Source: an uncultured Cocleimonas sp. (GTDB taxonomy: Bacteria > Pseudomonadota > Gammaproteobacteria > Thiotrichales > Thiotrichaceae). Taken from it: a stretch of 64,000 nt of DNA. Every line of letters begins with the position of its first letter. Position 1 is the first letter of the stretch. The position numbers and the translations under genes were made by a program. The stretch covers positions 16,492-80,491 of the forward strand of contig NZ_CANLZW010000023.1 of assembly GCF_947495625.1 (NCBI RefSeq). Reading direction: 5' to 3'. Shown piece after piece: positions 18,270 to 27,975 of this stretch. The notes below the pieces were generated by a model. It was not told the DNA's origin, made no database searches, and worked only from the letters and a program-made list of their open reading frames with translations.

Positions 18270-20186
18270 TTACTTCTTTTCGTCTTCTGCATCAACTTCT
18301 TCAAACTCAGCATCAACAACATCGTCATCTTCTGCAGAAGCTTGCTCACCTTCTGGTGCTGCACCTGCTTCGCCGCCTGCTGCAGCTTGAGCTAGAGCAC
18401 CTGATGCTTCCATCAACTCTTGAGATTTCTTCTCAATCAAGTCTTTGTCATCACCTTTAAGTGCTTCTTTAAGTTCTTCAACTAATGCAGTGACTTTAGT
18501 CTTCTCTGCTTCATCAACCTTATCACCGTATTCTGCTAAAGACTTCTCAGTTGCGTGTACAAGACCATCAGCCTGATTACGTGCATCAATTAACTCACGC
18601 GCTTTCTTATCTTCTTCAGCGTGTGCTTCAGCATCTTTAACCATTGCATCAACTTCTTCGTCACTCAAGCCAGATGAAGCTTTGATCTGGATAGATTGCT
18701 CTTTGCCAGTCGCTTTATCTTTTGCCGATACGTTCAAGATACCGTTTGCATCGATGTCTAAAGTAACTTCAATTTGTGGCTGTCCGCGTGGTGCAGGTGG
18801 GATGTCAGTTAAGTCGAAACGACCTAGTGACTTGTTACCCGTTGCCATTTCGCGTTCACCTTGAAGTACATGTACTGTTACTGCATTCTGATTATCATCT
18901 GCAGTTGAGAACACTTGCTGTGCCTTTGTAGGAATAGTTGTGTTCTTCTCAATAAGCTTGGTCATTACCCCGCCCATTGTTTCAATACCTAGTGATAAAG
19001 GTGTTACGTCAAGAAGTAATACATCTTTAACATCACCACCTAATACACCACCTTGAATCGCTGCACCAACTGCTACTGCTTCATCAGGATTAACGTCTTT
19101 ACGTGGCTCTTTACCAAAGAAGTCCGTTACTGCTTGCTGAACCATTGGCATACGTGTTTGACCACCAACCAAGATTACGTCGTTGATTTCAGATCCTTTT
19201 AGACCAGCATCTTTCAGTGCAACTTTACAAGGCTCGATAGTACGCTTAACTAAATCTTCAACCAGTGACTCTAACTTCGCACGAGTAAGTTTAACGTTTA
19301 AGTGCTTAGGTCCAGAAGCATCAGCGGTGATGTAAGGAAGATTCACATCAGTCTGAGTTGCAGATGAAAGCTCAATTTTCGCTTTTTCTGCAGCTTCTTT
19401 TAAACGTTGTAGCGCTAATGGATCGCTATGTAGATCAACACTATTGTCTTTCTTAAACTCGTCTGCAAGATAGTCGATAAGACGCATATCAAAGTCTTCA
19501 CCACCAAGGAATGTATCACCATTGGTTGCTAGTACTTCGAACTGGTACTCGCCGTCGATCTCTGCAATTTCGATGATTGATACGTCAAACGTTCCACCAC
19601 CCAGGTCGTAAACAGCAATCGTGCTATCGCCTTTCGCCATTTTATCCATACCGTAAGCAAGTGCTGCGGCAGTTGGCTCGTTGATAATACGCTTAACATC
19701 TAAACCAGCGATTTTACCCGCATCTTTAGTTGCTTGACGCTGTGAGTCATTGAAGTATGCAGGAACAGTAATAACTGCTTCTGTTACTGACTCACCTAAG
19801 TAAGCTTCAGCATCTTTCTTAAGTTTTTGAAGGATACGTGCTGACACCTCAGGAGGTGACATCTTCTTACCATTCGCTTCTACCCATGCATCGCCGTTAT
19901 CAGCTTTCATGATTTTGTATGGCACAAGCTTAATATCTTTTTGTACCGCTTCTTCTTCAAAAGTACGACCGATTAAACGCTTGATTGCATAAAGCGTGTT
20001 TTCAGGGTTCGTTACTGATTGACGCTTAGCTGGCTGACCTACTAATACTTCGTCGTTTGCAAATGCAACGATCGAAGGCGTTGTGCGATCGCCTTCAGCG
20101 TTCTCGATAACTTTAGGCTTGTCACCTTCCATTACTGCGACACAGGAGTTTGTGGTTCCTAAGTCAATTCCGATTATTTTTCCCAT
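18270..20186 (-). CDS. dnaK: Chaperone DnaK (Hsp70)
   Basis: A 638-residue Hsp70. The ATPase domain starts [16 protein letters not shown], with [14 protein letters not shown] and LVGGQTRMP in place. The substrate-binding domain starts at about 390 ([14 protein letters not shown]). The tail is acidic and ends [18 protein letters not shown], typical of gammaproteobacterial DnaK. It works with the neighbouring GrpE and DnaJ. Confidence 0.99.
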   Translation of the reverse strand: MGKIIGIDLGTTNSCVAVMEGDKPKVIENAEGDRTTPSIVAFANDEVLVGQPAKRQSVTNPENTLYAIKRLIGRTFEEEAVQKDIKLVPYKIMKADNGDAWVEANGKKMSPPEVSARILQKLKKDAEAYLGESVTEAVITVPAYFNDSQRQATKDAGKIAGLDVKRIINEPTAAALAYGMDKMAKGDSTIAVYDLGGGTFDVSIIEIAEIDGEYQFEVLATNGDTFLGGEDFDMRLIDYLADEFKKDNSVDLHSDPLALQRLKEAAEKAKIELSSATQTDVNLPYITADASGPKHLNVKLTRAKLESLVEDLVKRTIEPCKVALKDAGLKGSEINDVILVGGQTRMPMVQQAVTDFFGKEPRKDVNPDEAVAVGAAIQGGVLGGDVKDVLLLDVTPLSLGIETMGGVMTKLIEKNTTIPTKAQQVFSTADDNQNAVTVHVLQGEREMATGNKSLGRFDLTDIPPAPRGQPQIEVTLDIDANGILNVSAKDKATGKEQSIQIKASSGLSDEEVDAMVKDAEAHAEEDKKARELIDARNQADGLVHATEKSLAEYGDKVDEAEKTKVTALVEELKEALKGDDKDLIEKKSQELMEASGALAQAAAGGEAGAAPEGEQASAEDDDVVDAEFEEVDAEDEKK

Positions 20187-20280
20187 GTTAATTCTCTCTT
20201 AAATGTGTTTATTACTGTCAATAACTTTGGACTGAATATTGTGTCAATCTAGAGTTACGTTAATATCAAAAAATGTTGTA

Positions 20281-20312
20281 ATAAATGTGTGGTTATTTGT
20301 TTATTTATCAAG
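20281..20312 (-). promoter_or_regulatory. Sigma-32-like promoter upstream of dnaK
   Basis: On the minus strand CTTGAT (20312-20307), a 14-base spacer, then CCACACATTT (20292-20283). It resembles the heat-shock consensus CTTGAA-N13-15-CCCCATNT with two or three mismatches. It sits about 95 bases upstream of the dnaK start. Confidence 0.5.
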
Positions 20313-20412
20313 GTTAAAATCAATAAAAAATCCACATTTATTTTATTTCTTTATTTGTTACCTAGTCAGATACACTTTTCGTGTTACTGAATAAGGCAGT
20401 CAAAATAACTAT

Positions 20413-21009
20413 TTAGTTTTTAGCAACCATTACCATTGCAGGGCGAACCAGACGACCATTTAAGGTATAGCCTTTTTGCATAACCGCACTGACATGATCA
20501 TTCTCATATTCTTCGCTCGGCTGCATTGCCATTGCCTGATGCAGATCAGGATTAAATTTTTCACCCAATGGATCAACAGCAATAACATTAAACTTTTCCA
20601 TTGCCGCTTTTAGGACATTCATGGTTAAGCCAATACCTTCGCGAATCTGTTCAACTTCACCTTCTACCGCATACCCCATTTCCAGGCTGTCAGCTACGGG
20701 TAAAATTTCTTCCACAAATTTCTTTACCGAATATTTATGCGCATCTTCAACCTGCTTTTCACAACGCTTACGTAAATTGTCCATCTCAGCTTGAATTCGC
20801 AGTGCCTTATCCCAGTTATCATTGGCTTTGGCTTCTGCTTCTTCCAGCTTCTGTTGTAAAGATTCTATGGTGACTTCTTCAGCGCCATTGGGCATCTCGG
20901 CAGATGCTTCTTCTTGCTGATTAACATCGTTTTCTACGATGTTATCAACATTGTTCTCGACGTTATTTTCCATATTATCTTGGTTACTATTATTTTCAGA
21001 TTCGCTCAT
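20413..21009 (-). CDS. grpE: Nucleotide exchange factor GrpE
   Basis: A 198-residue protein. The first 45 residues are acidic and Asn-rich with a repeated VENNV-type pattern. A long helix (about 48-95) and the conserved region VKKFVEEILPVADSLEMG follow, then the beta domain with LHQAMAMQPSEEYENDHV and the YTLNGRLVRPAMVMV end. It releases ADP from DnaK. It lies between hrcA and dnaK. Confidence 0.97.
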   Translation of the reverse strand: MSESENNSNQDNMENNVENNVDNIVENDVNQQEEASAEMPNGAEEVTIESLQQKLEEAEAKANDNWDKALRIQAEMDNLRKRCEKQVEDAHKYSVKKFVEEILPVADSLEMGYAVEGEVEQIREGIGLTMNVLKAAMEKFNVIAVDPLGEKFNPDLHQAMAMQPSEEYENDHVSAVMQKGYTLNGRLVRPAMVMVAKN

Positions 21010-21080
21010 GAGCTATCGACCTAATATTTGTTTGTGTTTAATAAATTTTAATAAAGCTTTAATTCACTTAATGTGCGATA

Positions 21081-21110
21081 AAAAGTGGGGATTCTAAGTA
21101 ATAATTCAAG
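21081..21110 (-). promoter_or_regulatory. Sigma-32-like heat-shock promoter upstream of grpE
   Basis: On the minus strand CTTGAA (21110-21105), a 14-base spacer, then CCCCACTTTT (21090-21081). The -35 is perfect and the -10 is one change from CCCCAT. The distance to the grpE start is about 70 bases. Confidence 0.7.
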
Positions 21111-21145
21111 GAAATTTTATTGTTTTTTGCCTTTCTCGAATAATT

Positions 21146-22189
21146 TTATTTATTCAGCGCAGCCGAAAGAAGTTTAGCAGTGATATCAACCACTGGAATC
21201 ACGCGATCATAATGCATCCGTTTAGGACCAATAACACCCAAAACACCAATGTGAGTATCATCAATTTGATAAGGTGCAGTAACGACACTGCAATCACCAA
21301 ATACTTCGTGACCTGACTCTCGACCAATGAATATTTGAACACCATCTGCCGTCATACAACGATCCAGCATATTCAGAATATCTCTTTTCTCGTTGAAGGC
21401 ATTGAATAGCTGACGTAGTTTTGTGACATCTGACAAATCATCATAATCCATTAGATTGGTTTGACCTGCTACGACATAATCATCCTGAGTAACTTCTGTC
21501 ATACCAGAGACCGCTTGCTCGCCCAGATCAATGGCAGATAACATCATTGCATTCATATCCGCTCGCACTTGCTTCATTTCATTTAATAGAGCCGCACGCG
21601 CCTGAGCCAGGTCTTTACCCACTAAAACTTCATTTAGATAATTACTGCTTTGCTGTAAATCAGAACTGGATATTTCTCGATCCATCGTAATCATGCGGTT
21701 CTCGATATCGTTATTCGACATCACCAACACAACCAGTATTTGAGTTTCTGAAAGTTTGAGAAATTCTATTTTACGAATCGCACGCGCTTCCATTTGCGGC
21801 GCCATCACGATACCTGTCAATTGGGTGAGCCCGGATAACATGGTTGAGGCCGACTGAATTAAATTGGCTGAAGATCGATTATCTAATTGAATTTCCAGGG
21901 TCTGACATTCTTGCTCAGCCAAAGGTGTAACATTCAATAAGGAATCAACGAATAAACGATAACCTTGTGAAGTCGGTACTCGGCCCGCAGAAGTATGTGG
22001 TGCATGGATATAGCCTGCATCTTCCAGAGACGCCATGACGTTTCTGATAGTAGCCGGACTTAAGTCCAAACCGCTACGTTTTGCTAACAAAGTCGAGCTG
22101 ATCGGCTGACCATCAGAAATATAGCCTTCGATTAAGACTTTTAATAAGTGTTTGGCACGATCGTTTAGATCACAGGCATCTTTTGACAT
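21146..22189 (-). CDS. hrcA: Heat-inducible transcription repressor HrcA
   Basis: A 347-residue repressor with an N-terminal winged helix (SDGQPISSTLLAKRSGLDLS then PATIRNVMASLEDAGYIHAP) and the HrcA core domain, ending IGPKRMHYDRVIPVVDITAKLL. It binds CIRCE operators, usually in front of groESL. No TTAGCACTC-N9-GAGTGCTAA operator was seen in this window, so its targets lie elsewhere or are diverged. It heads the grpE-dnaK-dnaJ block. Confidence 0.95.
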   Translation of the reverse strand: MSKDACDLNDRAKHLLKVLIEGYISDGQPISSTLLAKRSGLDLSPATIRNVMASLEDAGYIHAPHTSAGRVPTSQGYRLFVDSLLNVTPLAEQECQTLEIQLDNRSSANLIQSASTMLSGLTQLTGIVMAPQMEARAIRKIEFLKLSETQILVVLVMSNNDIENRMITMDREISSSDLQQSSNYLNEVLVGKDLAQARAALLNEMKQVRADMNAMMLSAIDLGEQAVSGMTEVTQDDYVVAGQTNLMDYDDLSDVTKLRQLFNAFNEKRDILNMLDRCMTADGVQIFIGRESGHEVFGDCSVVTAPYQIDDTHIGVLGVIGPKRMHYDRVIPVVDITAKLLSAALNK

Positions 22190-22247
22190 AAGCTTAATGA
22201 TGATGTTTTTTTATAAGTTTTCAACCCTAAATGAACCGTTTAATTTA

Positions 22248-22277
22248 GTCACCCCCCTACTTATACGGCTTTTTTTA
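22248..22277 (+). repeat. Dispersed C6 repeat upstream of hrcA
   Basis: GTCACCCCCCTACTTATACGGC then TTTTTTT. It sits in the divergent gap between hrcA and the GT4 gene, so it is not directly 3' of any gene. Confidence 0.85.
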
Positions 22278-22389
22278 TTAATCCAACCAAACAGCTGGAT
22301 AAAAATTGTACACTTGAATCTGAGTTCCAGTCCTTTCATCTTATTCAATATTGATAAATAAAACCCTTATGAGAAAATCAAAAAACTAA

Positions 22390-23598
22390 ATGAATGATAA
22401 CAATAAGGCAAAAAACAAGGTAACCAAAGTGATTAAAGTAGCTCATATATCTACAGGTCTAGAAACGGGTGGCGCAGAAGTTCAGCTGCTACGTTTATTG
22501 ACTGATATCGATAAAAGTAAGTTTGAAATGATCGTCATTTCCTTACATAACGAAACCTATCTTGCGGATAGAATTCGTGAACTTGGTTTGCCTGTTCATT
22601 CATTACAGCTCAAAAAGAACCCATTAAATGTACGCAAAGCGTATTCAATCCTAAAAGAATTCAATCCAGACGTGATTCATGGAACCATGTATGAAGGCGG
22701 CGTTGTTGGCACACTATTCAACAAATTTCTGCCGAAAAAACCACCGGTTATCTGGACTGTTCATGAGCCTTTAGAGCATTACGACAAAGAGCCAATTCGC
22801 AAACGTTTACAACTGCGTACCTGGGGGCTCATCTCAAAATTACCTGCGTGTATGATGTATGTTTCAAACCTGAATAAAGAACAACACGTTGCCTGGGGCT
22901 TTAATAACGAAAAATCAATTGTTATTCCGAATGGCGTCGACACCAGCAAATGTTTTCCTAATCGCCCTGCCGGACTTAAAGTTCGTCATAGCCTTATGAT
23001 TCCTGATGATGCTTTCGTGATTGGCAAAATAGCGCGTTTCCATCGCCAGAAAAATCATATCGGCTTTATGCATTCTGCAGCTATGCTGGCAAAGACTCAG
23101 CCGCATGTTCATTTTATGCTGGTAGGCACCAATGTCGATGAAAATAACGAAGAATTAGTCAACTTACGAAAAGAGCTTGGGCTTGAAGGCAAAGTACACA
23201 TGCTAGGAAATCGCGAAGATATTCCTGATGTAGTGAATGCATTTGACCTTGCAACGCTTACCTCTTTCGGCGAAGCCTTCCCACTTACATTAGGTGAAGC
23301 GATGGTATCTGGCATACCGTGCGTAGCGACTGCAGTGGGTGATAATGACTATATTATTGGTGATACTGGCCTGATTACTCCTATTGGAGATGATGAAGCA
23401 ATGGCTGAAGCGTGGCAAAAAATGGTAGAAATCAAAAAAGAGACACCTGACACCTATGCCCAAATGGGACAAGCAGCTAGACAGAGAACCTTAGACAATT
23501 TCACACTGGAACAACAAGTGAAGCAGCACGAAGATCTTTATCGGAATTTATATAACAACAATAATGCTTCAGAATCTGATCTGATTGCCGAGTCTTAA
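22390..23598 (+). CDS. GT4-family glycosyltransferase
   Basis: A 402-residue GT-B glycosyltransferase. The N-terminal domain has KVAHISTGLETGGAEVQLLRLL. The C-terminal nucleotide-sugar domain has IGKIARFHRQKNHIGFMH and the acidic motif region FGEAFPLTLGEAMVSGIPCVAT. It transfers a sugar from an activated donor, probably in a surface-polysaccharide pathway at the membrane. It lies 21 bases upstream of the next gene, suggesting an operon of two. Confidence 0.92.
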   Translation: MNDNNKAKNKVTKVIKVAHISTGLETGGAEVQLLRLLTDIDKSKFEMIVISLHNETYLADRIRELGLPVHSLQLKKNPLNVRKAYSILKEFNPDVIHGTMYEGGVVGTLFNKFLPKKPPVIWTVHEPLEHYDKEPIRKRLQLRTWGLISKLPACMMYVSNLNKEQHVAWGFNNEKSIVIPNGVDTSKCFPNRPAGLKVRHSLMIPDDAFVIGKIARFHRQKNHIGFMHSAAMLAKTQPHVHFMLVGTNVDENNEELVNLRKELGLEGKVHMLGNREDIPDVVNAFDLATLTSFGEAFPLTLGEAMVSGIPCVATAVGDNDYIIGDTGLITPIGDDEAMAEAWQKMVEIKKETPDTYAQMGQAARQRTLDNFTLEQQVKQHEDLYRNLYNNNNASESDLIAES

Positions 23599-23619
23599 TT
23601 GGCCATTACTCCCTTTTAG

Positions 23620-24813
23620 ATGCTTGCAAATTATACGCTTACGGTTACAGGTTGTAACTCACTACTCGAAGGTATCCACAAAGCATCGGTAAGCGATGGC
23701 TGTGTCGAATTAGTATTCACCAAAGATGGCGAAACGATTCGTAAAGCGAGTTTGGCGGCAGACAGAAGATCACTAAGTCGTTCGCTACAATTGACGCATG
23801 AGAAAATAGAGCGCATTTGTTCAAGACTTGGCATCAATGAATCTGACCTCGAATACGATCGCAGCCCCTTATCCAAAGCTGATAAGTTGATTTATAAGCT
23901 GCTATTTTTGAAGAAAATCCTATTCGAAACGTTTATCCCAACTCAATGGGTAATCGTTTACAAGCAAGCTCATGAAACCAAATGGCACAAAATCATTCCT
24001 GATCCGACGCTGTTTCAAGCCGATCCTTTTGTGGTTTTCAAAGACGATAAATACTACGTGTTTTATGAAGAGCTAAAGTTTGAGGATTATCGCGGCTACC
24101 TTTGCGCGGCCGAACTCGATATTGAAAACAATCGCTTAATCAATGACAAAGTCATTCTAGACTTTGACTATCATTTGTCTTTTCCTAACGTATTCCTGGA
24201 AAACGGCACGTACTACATGATCCCGGAAAGTGAAGAGAATAATAGCGTCGATTTATTTGAGTGCACTTCATTCCCCTATGAATGGAAAAAGAAAAAAACC
24301 TTAATCGAGAATGTTGGAGCAGTTGATAGCACGCCTTTAAAAATTAACAATACCTGGTATTTGTTTACTTCAGAAGGACAAACTGCAGCTGACTATAACG
24401 ATGAATTATCCATTTATAAATCGGCAGATTTATTAAACAGTCCTTTTCAAAAGCTCTATGACGAACCTGTTATTACTGATGTAACAAAAGCCAGAATGGC
24501 TGGGAATTTTATCCAGAAAAATGGCGAATTAATTCGAGTGTCTCAAGATTGCGCTAAACGATACGGACATCAAGTCCAACTCAACAAAGTCATCCAGATT
24601 GAAAATAGGTACATTGAAGAACCGCTAGAAACAATTACTCCGACTCAAGGCGCAATAGGCATCCACACTTATAATCAAGATCATGACCTGATTATTGCCG
24701 ACATGGAAATAGCGCGTTTTGACATCTATTCTTTAAAGCGTTTTGTTGGTGGCAACCTTAAGCGTATTTTTGAAATCATTATAGATACCGTTATGCGAAA
24801 CAAAGGCTCATAA
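23620..24813 (+). CDS. GINT1-N-like beta-propeller protein
   Basis: A 397-residue protein. Residues about 110-370 contain repeated blades: DPFVVFKDDKYYVFYEELKF, FPNVFLENGTYYMIPESEE and VDSTPLKINNTWYLFTSEG. This matches the N-terminal domain of glucosamine inositolphosphorylceramide transferase 1-like proteins (a GH43-like propeller). The first 100 residues form a separate helical domain that could be a remnant of a formyltransferase C-terminus. Neighbour of a GT4 gene, so a glycan role is likely, but catalytic function is unproven. Confidence 0.65.
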   Translation: MLANYTLTVTGCNSLLEGIHKASVSDGCVELVFTKDGETIRKASLAADRRSLSRSLQLTHEKIERICSRLGINESDLEYDRSPLSKADKLIYKLLFLKKILFETFIPTQWVIVYKQAHETKWHKIIPDPTLFQADPFVVFKDDKYYVFYEELKFEDYRGYLCAAELDIENNRLINDKVILDFDYHLSFPNVFLENGTYYMIPESEENNSVDLFECTSFPYEWKKKKTLIENVGAVDSTPLKINNTWYLFTSEGQTAADYNDELSIYKSADLLNSPFQKLYDEPVITDVTKARMAGNFIQKNGELIRVSQDCAKRYGHQVQLNKVIQIENRYIEEPLETITPTQGAIGIHTYNQDHDLIIADMEIARFDIYSLKRFVGGNLKRIFEIIIDTVMRNKGS

Positions 24814-24885
24814 AAATAGCTAAAATACCCCTGCTTTTCGTTGGAATGTTTGTCAATAGAATGACTATTCACTGCACTTCCCGCC

Positions 24886-25806
24886 TCAATCAGCAATATT
24901 TTCTCTAATTTTTAGTTTCGCCTTAGTTCCGGACAACGGAATCTGGGCAAGAATAATGCCCGCGAAGATTAAGCCAAAGCCCATTACCATGCGCATGGTG
25001 AGTTCTTCATCAAGCAACCAAACTCCACCAATAACGGCAAACACAGCCTCTAGCGATAGAATCAAAGCCGCGTGATGCGAAGGTACAGATCGTTGTGCAA
25101 ATACCTGAAGCGTATAGGCAACCGCTACGGATGCTACGCCGCCATAAAGTAATTCTAACCACCCACCTTTTACACCGACAAGCACTTCAGACCAAACCGT
25201 CTCATCAAACAGAAAGACCGCAAACAGTGACAACACACCACAGGTATAAAACTGCACAATGGATAAACGTAGTGGATCGTAATACTTCACGGCTTTTTCA
25301 ATCAGAATAATATGTACTGCCCAAAAAATAGCAGAGGCTAACACCCAGTAATCACCGACATTAATCGAGTTAAACTCGCCCCCTTTTATCGATAATAGAT
25401 ACAATCCAGCAATCGCTAAAATGGCGGCAGGCCATATCTGAACGGCAAGCTTATGCCCTGAAAAAGATAGAAAAATAGGCACTAACAGAATATAAATAGC
25501 CGTTAAAAAGCCCCCCTTACCCGCCGTTGTTTCAACAATGCCAACCTGTTGCATCAGGGCACCAAAGGTCAGAACCACACCCATGGCTATTCCCATGATA
25601 TAACCACGTCGATCCAGACGAGCACCACCAAACCATCTAAGCAAAAACACCAAACAGGTAGCACCTAGAACAAATCGAATTGCACTAAACATATACGGGC
25701 TGAGATGATCCATCCCGGTTTTTTGTGCAACAAAGGCAAAGCCCCATAAAGCAGCGGTAATTATCATCAAGAAATTACCGGTAAGGGCTGATCGATTCTG
25801 TGTCAT
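24886..25806 (-). CDS. DMT-superfamily (EamA) transporter
   Basis: A 306-residue inner-membrane protein with about ten hydrophobic segments in two EamA repeats. The first starts at GNFLMIITAALWGFAFVAQKTG; the second begins around DYWVLASAIFWAVHIILIEKAV and ends with HHAALILSLEAVFAVIGGVWLLDE. Such proteins export amino acids or metabolites. The substrate cannot be inferred. It is convergent with the propeller gene. Confidence 0.92.
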   Translation of the reverse strand: MTQNRSALTGNFLMIITAALWGFAFVAQKTGMDHLSPYMFSAIRFVLGATCLVFLLRWFGGARLDRRGYIMGIAMGVVLTFGALMQQVGIVETTAGKGGFLTAIYILLVPIFLSFSGHKLAVQIWPAAILAIAGLYLLSIKGGEFNSINVGDYWVLASAIFWAVHIILIEKAVKYYDPLRLSIVQFYTCGVLSLFAVFLFDETVWSEVLVGVKGGWLELLYGGVASVAVAYTLQVFAQRSVPSHHAALILSLEAVFAVIGGVWLLDEELTMRMVMGFGLIFAGIILAQIPLSGTKAKLKIRENIAD

Positions 25807-25941
25807 TACTCTCTTATTCTCTCTTCTTTTGCGCTTTTACGTTAATATAGGCCAACTTCTACTGAAGCCAGCATATTTAAGATACATGTTTACGCGACAT
25901 TTTTAATGTATCGTAGTTTAGTGATTTAAAAAGAGACCTGC

Positions 25942-26817
25942 ATGAAAAACTTCTCAACGATTGGTATTTTTTCCAAAGACAGTGATGACCGCGTAAAAGC
26001 GACGCTTACAACACTTCATGATTTTCTGCTTAAAGAAAAGTTTACGGTTGTCGCGGAAAAAAATGCGGCCCAATACCTAAACATTAATGCTATTGATACT
26101 GAAAAATTTTGCGACTGTATTGATCTCGCTATCGTGGTTGGCGGTGATGGCACTTTACTGAAAGCAGGACGTTTACTTGCGGATAAAAATGTACCTGTTA
26201 TTGGCATTAATCTGGGACGATTAGGTTTTCTGGTCGATATTTCCCCCAATGAAATCACCAAACAATTAAGCCACATGCTGAAAGGCGAATACACCTTAGA
26301 AACACGTTCTTTGCTGTATGCAGAAGCCTTTAGAGGCGATAAAAGTCTGGGTGGCAGCATTGCCTTCAATGATGTTGTACTTCATGTGAGAAATGACATC
26401 CGCATGATTGAATTCACAACGCATATCGATGATAAATTTGTTAATACCCAACGCGCTGATGGAATCGTGGTAGCAACACCGACAGGCTCGACAGCCTACT
26501 CATTATCAAGTGGTGGACCAATTCTTCATCCGAGTTTAAACGCCGTCGTACTAGTCCCGATATGCCCGCACACATTGAGTAATCGCCCCATTGTGATAAG
26601 CAATGACAGCCTGATCAATATCAGCATGGAGGAAAGCCGAGACGTTGATGCGCGCGTATCTTTTGATGGCCAATCCAATATTGAATTAAAAGCCGGCGAT
26701 AATGTGGTGATTCGTCACAAATCTCATCAACTTCAATTAATGCACCCTAAAAATTATGACTATTATCATATCCTTAGGACTAAATTAGGTTGGAGTGTTA
26801 GACCAGACAAATACTAG
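25942..26817 (+). CDS. nadK: NAD kinase
   Basis: A 291-residue ATP-dependent NAD kinase that makes NADP. The diagnostic GGDG (67-70, in VVGGDGTLLKAGR) is present, followed by GINLGRLGFLVDI and the DGIVVATPTGSTAYSLSSGGP segment. Length is normal. A dispersed-repeat copy starts 13 bases after the stop. Confidence 0.97.
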   Translation: MKNFSTIGIFSKDSDDRVKATLTTLHDFLLKEKFTVVAEKNAAQYLNINAIDTEKFCDCIDLAIVVGGDGTLLKAGRLLADKNVPVIGINLGRLGFLVDISPNEITKQLSHMLKGEYTLETRSLLYAEAFRGDKSLGGSIAFNDVVLHVRNDIRMIEFTTHIDDKFVNTQRADGIVVATPTGSTAYSLSSGGPILHPSLNAVVLVPICPHTLSNRPIVISNDSLINISMEESRDVDARVSFDGQSNIELKAGDNVVIRHKSHQLQLMHPKNYDYYHILRTKLGWSVRPDKY

Positions 26818-26829
26818 TTAGAAAATAAA

Positions 26830-26858
26830 GCCACCCCCCTACTTTGAGGTGTTTTTTT
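26830..26858 (+). repeat. Dispersed C6 repeat 3' of nadK
   Basis: GCCACCCCCCTACTTTGAGGTG then TTTTTTT, sense to nadK. CACC and GGTG can pair, giving a terminator-like shape, so it is the likely end of the nadK transcript. Confidence 0.85.
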
Positions 26859-26884
26859 AACGATTCATACTAATTCTATCTATC

Positions 26885-27427
26885 TTATTTTTCGGCTAGA
26901 AGCTTCTCTATAGTCGCTTCAATCTGATTCGCTTGCGCAGTGTTTTTATGCGTTTCGCCAATATAACTGGCACGCACTCGACCTTTTTTATCAACGATAT
27001 AATAGGCTGGCCAGTAACGGTTATTCATCGCACGCCAGTATCCCATATCATTATCAACCATCACTGGATTGGTAATTTTAAATTGTTTTATTTTCGCCTT
27101 GATATTGGCGTGAATTTTTTCATGGTCAAACTCAGGCGAGTGAATACCGATGATTTGAAAGCCTTTGCTTTTATATTTGTTTTCTATGCCGTGCAACCAG
27201 GGAAAGGAACGATAGCAATTCCAGCAATCGAACGTCCAAAAATCAACCAGAGTAACTTTACCTAACAGATCTTTTTTTGTGAGTGGTTTCGAATTCAACC
27301 ACTCTTGCGCAGATTTTTGTGTAAATTCAGGCAAAGCATAAGCATCTTTAGCCTGAGCAGGGAGAGCAAAAAACATCACAAATACTGCAAATAAAAAACG
27401 ATTTCTTAGGTCTTTAAAAAGTTGCAT
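26885..27427 (-). CDS. TlpA-like periplasmic thioredoxin-fold protein
   Basis: A 180-residue secreted protein. Signal peptide ends at AQA (residue 26). The redox motif CWNC is at residues 68-71 in VDFWTFDCWNCYRSFPW. The fold continues with FQIIGIHSPEF and WPAYYIVDKKGRV, as in TlpA/ResA-like redoxins. The start at 27427 is chosen over 27442 because GGGAG precedes it by about 8 bases. It probably reduces or oxidises periplasmic thiols. Confidence 0.88.
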   Translation of the reverse strand: MQLFKDLRNRFLFAVFVMFFALPAQAKDAYALPEFTQKSAQEWLNSKPLTKKDLLGKVTLVDFWTFDCWNCYRSFPWLHGIENKYKSKGFQIIGIHSPEFDHEKIHANIKAKIKQFKITNPVMVDNDMGYWRAMNNRYWPAYYIVDKKGRVRASYIGETHKNTAQANQIEATIEKLLAEK

Positions 27428-27548
27428 CTGTAAAACTCCCACGTATTTAATGATTCAGTGTGTTTAGATTTTGGTTCAGAACAAGGCACTTTCGAATACG
27501 AAAGTAACGCTGTGCTGGGGCAAAAGATGAATACACTGAACTATTAAA

Positions 27549-27857
27549 TCATTCGGTGGTGTCTTTACCCCACTCAATACTATTAAACGCGGCCATCTGC
27601 TCTTCAGATGCTTTTTCCTGAAATTTATCTTTAAATTCGTCATACGGCATGCCGTAAACAATTTCACGCGCCTGATCATAATCGATCTCTTCACCACGTT
27701 CTTTTGCTTCGCCCATATACCATTTAGATAGGCAGTTACGGCAAAAACCCGCCATATTCATCAAATCAATATTCTGTACATCGGTACGTTTTTGAAAATG
27801 CTCCAGGGTTTTGCGCCAGGCTGCTGCTTCGATTTCTAATTGCGTTTGTTTATCCAC
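27549..27857 (-). CDS. DUF1244 family protein
   Basis: A 102-residue soluble protein with AAAWRKTLEHFQKRTDVQNI, MNMAGFCRNCLSKWYMGEA and ARIVYG-type YDQAREIVYGMPYDEFK. This matches DUF1244, a small helical proteobacterial family. Two Cys (FCRNC) could bind a metal. RBS AAGAGAG lies before the ATG. Function unknown. Confidence 0.9.
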   Translation of the reverse strand: MDKQTQLEIEAAAWRKTLEHFQKRTDVQNIDLMNMAGFCRNCLSKWYMGEAKERGEEIDYDQAREIVYGMPYDEFKDKFQEKASEEQMAAFNSIEWGKDTTE

Positions 27858-27934
27858 GATAAATCTCTCTTGAAAATATGTAAGGGTTAATTTAAGAATG
27901 ATAGCCGAAATAAATACAATTATCTCGGATGTAG

Positions 27935-27962
27935 AAAAAAGGCCTTTAAGTAGGGGGGTGAC
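27935..27962 (-). repeat. Dispersed C6 repeat 3' of the QEGLA gene
   Basis: On the minus strand GTCACCCCCCTACTT, AAAGGCC, then TTTTTT. It is sense to the gene ending at 27976 and starts 14 bases after its stop. Confidence 0.85.
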
Positions 27963-27975
27963 TTTTTATAACTGA

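Noticed and set aside
20187..22389. Search for a CIRCE operator near hrcA, grpE and dnaK
   Set aside because: No TTAGCACTC/GAGTGCTAA pair was found by eye, so no operator is annotated.
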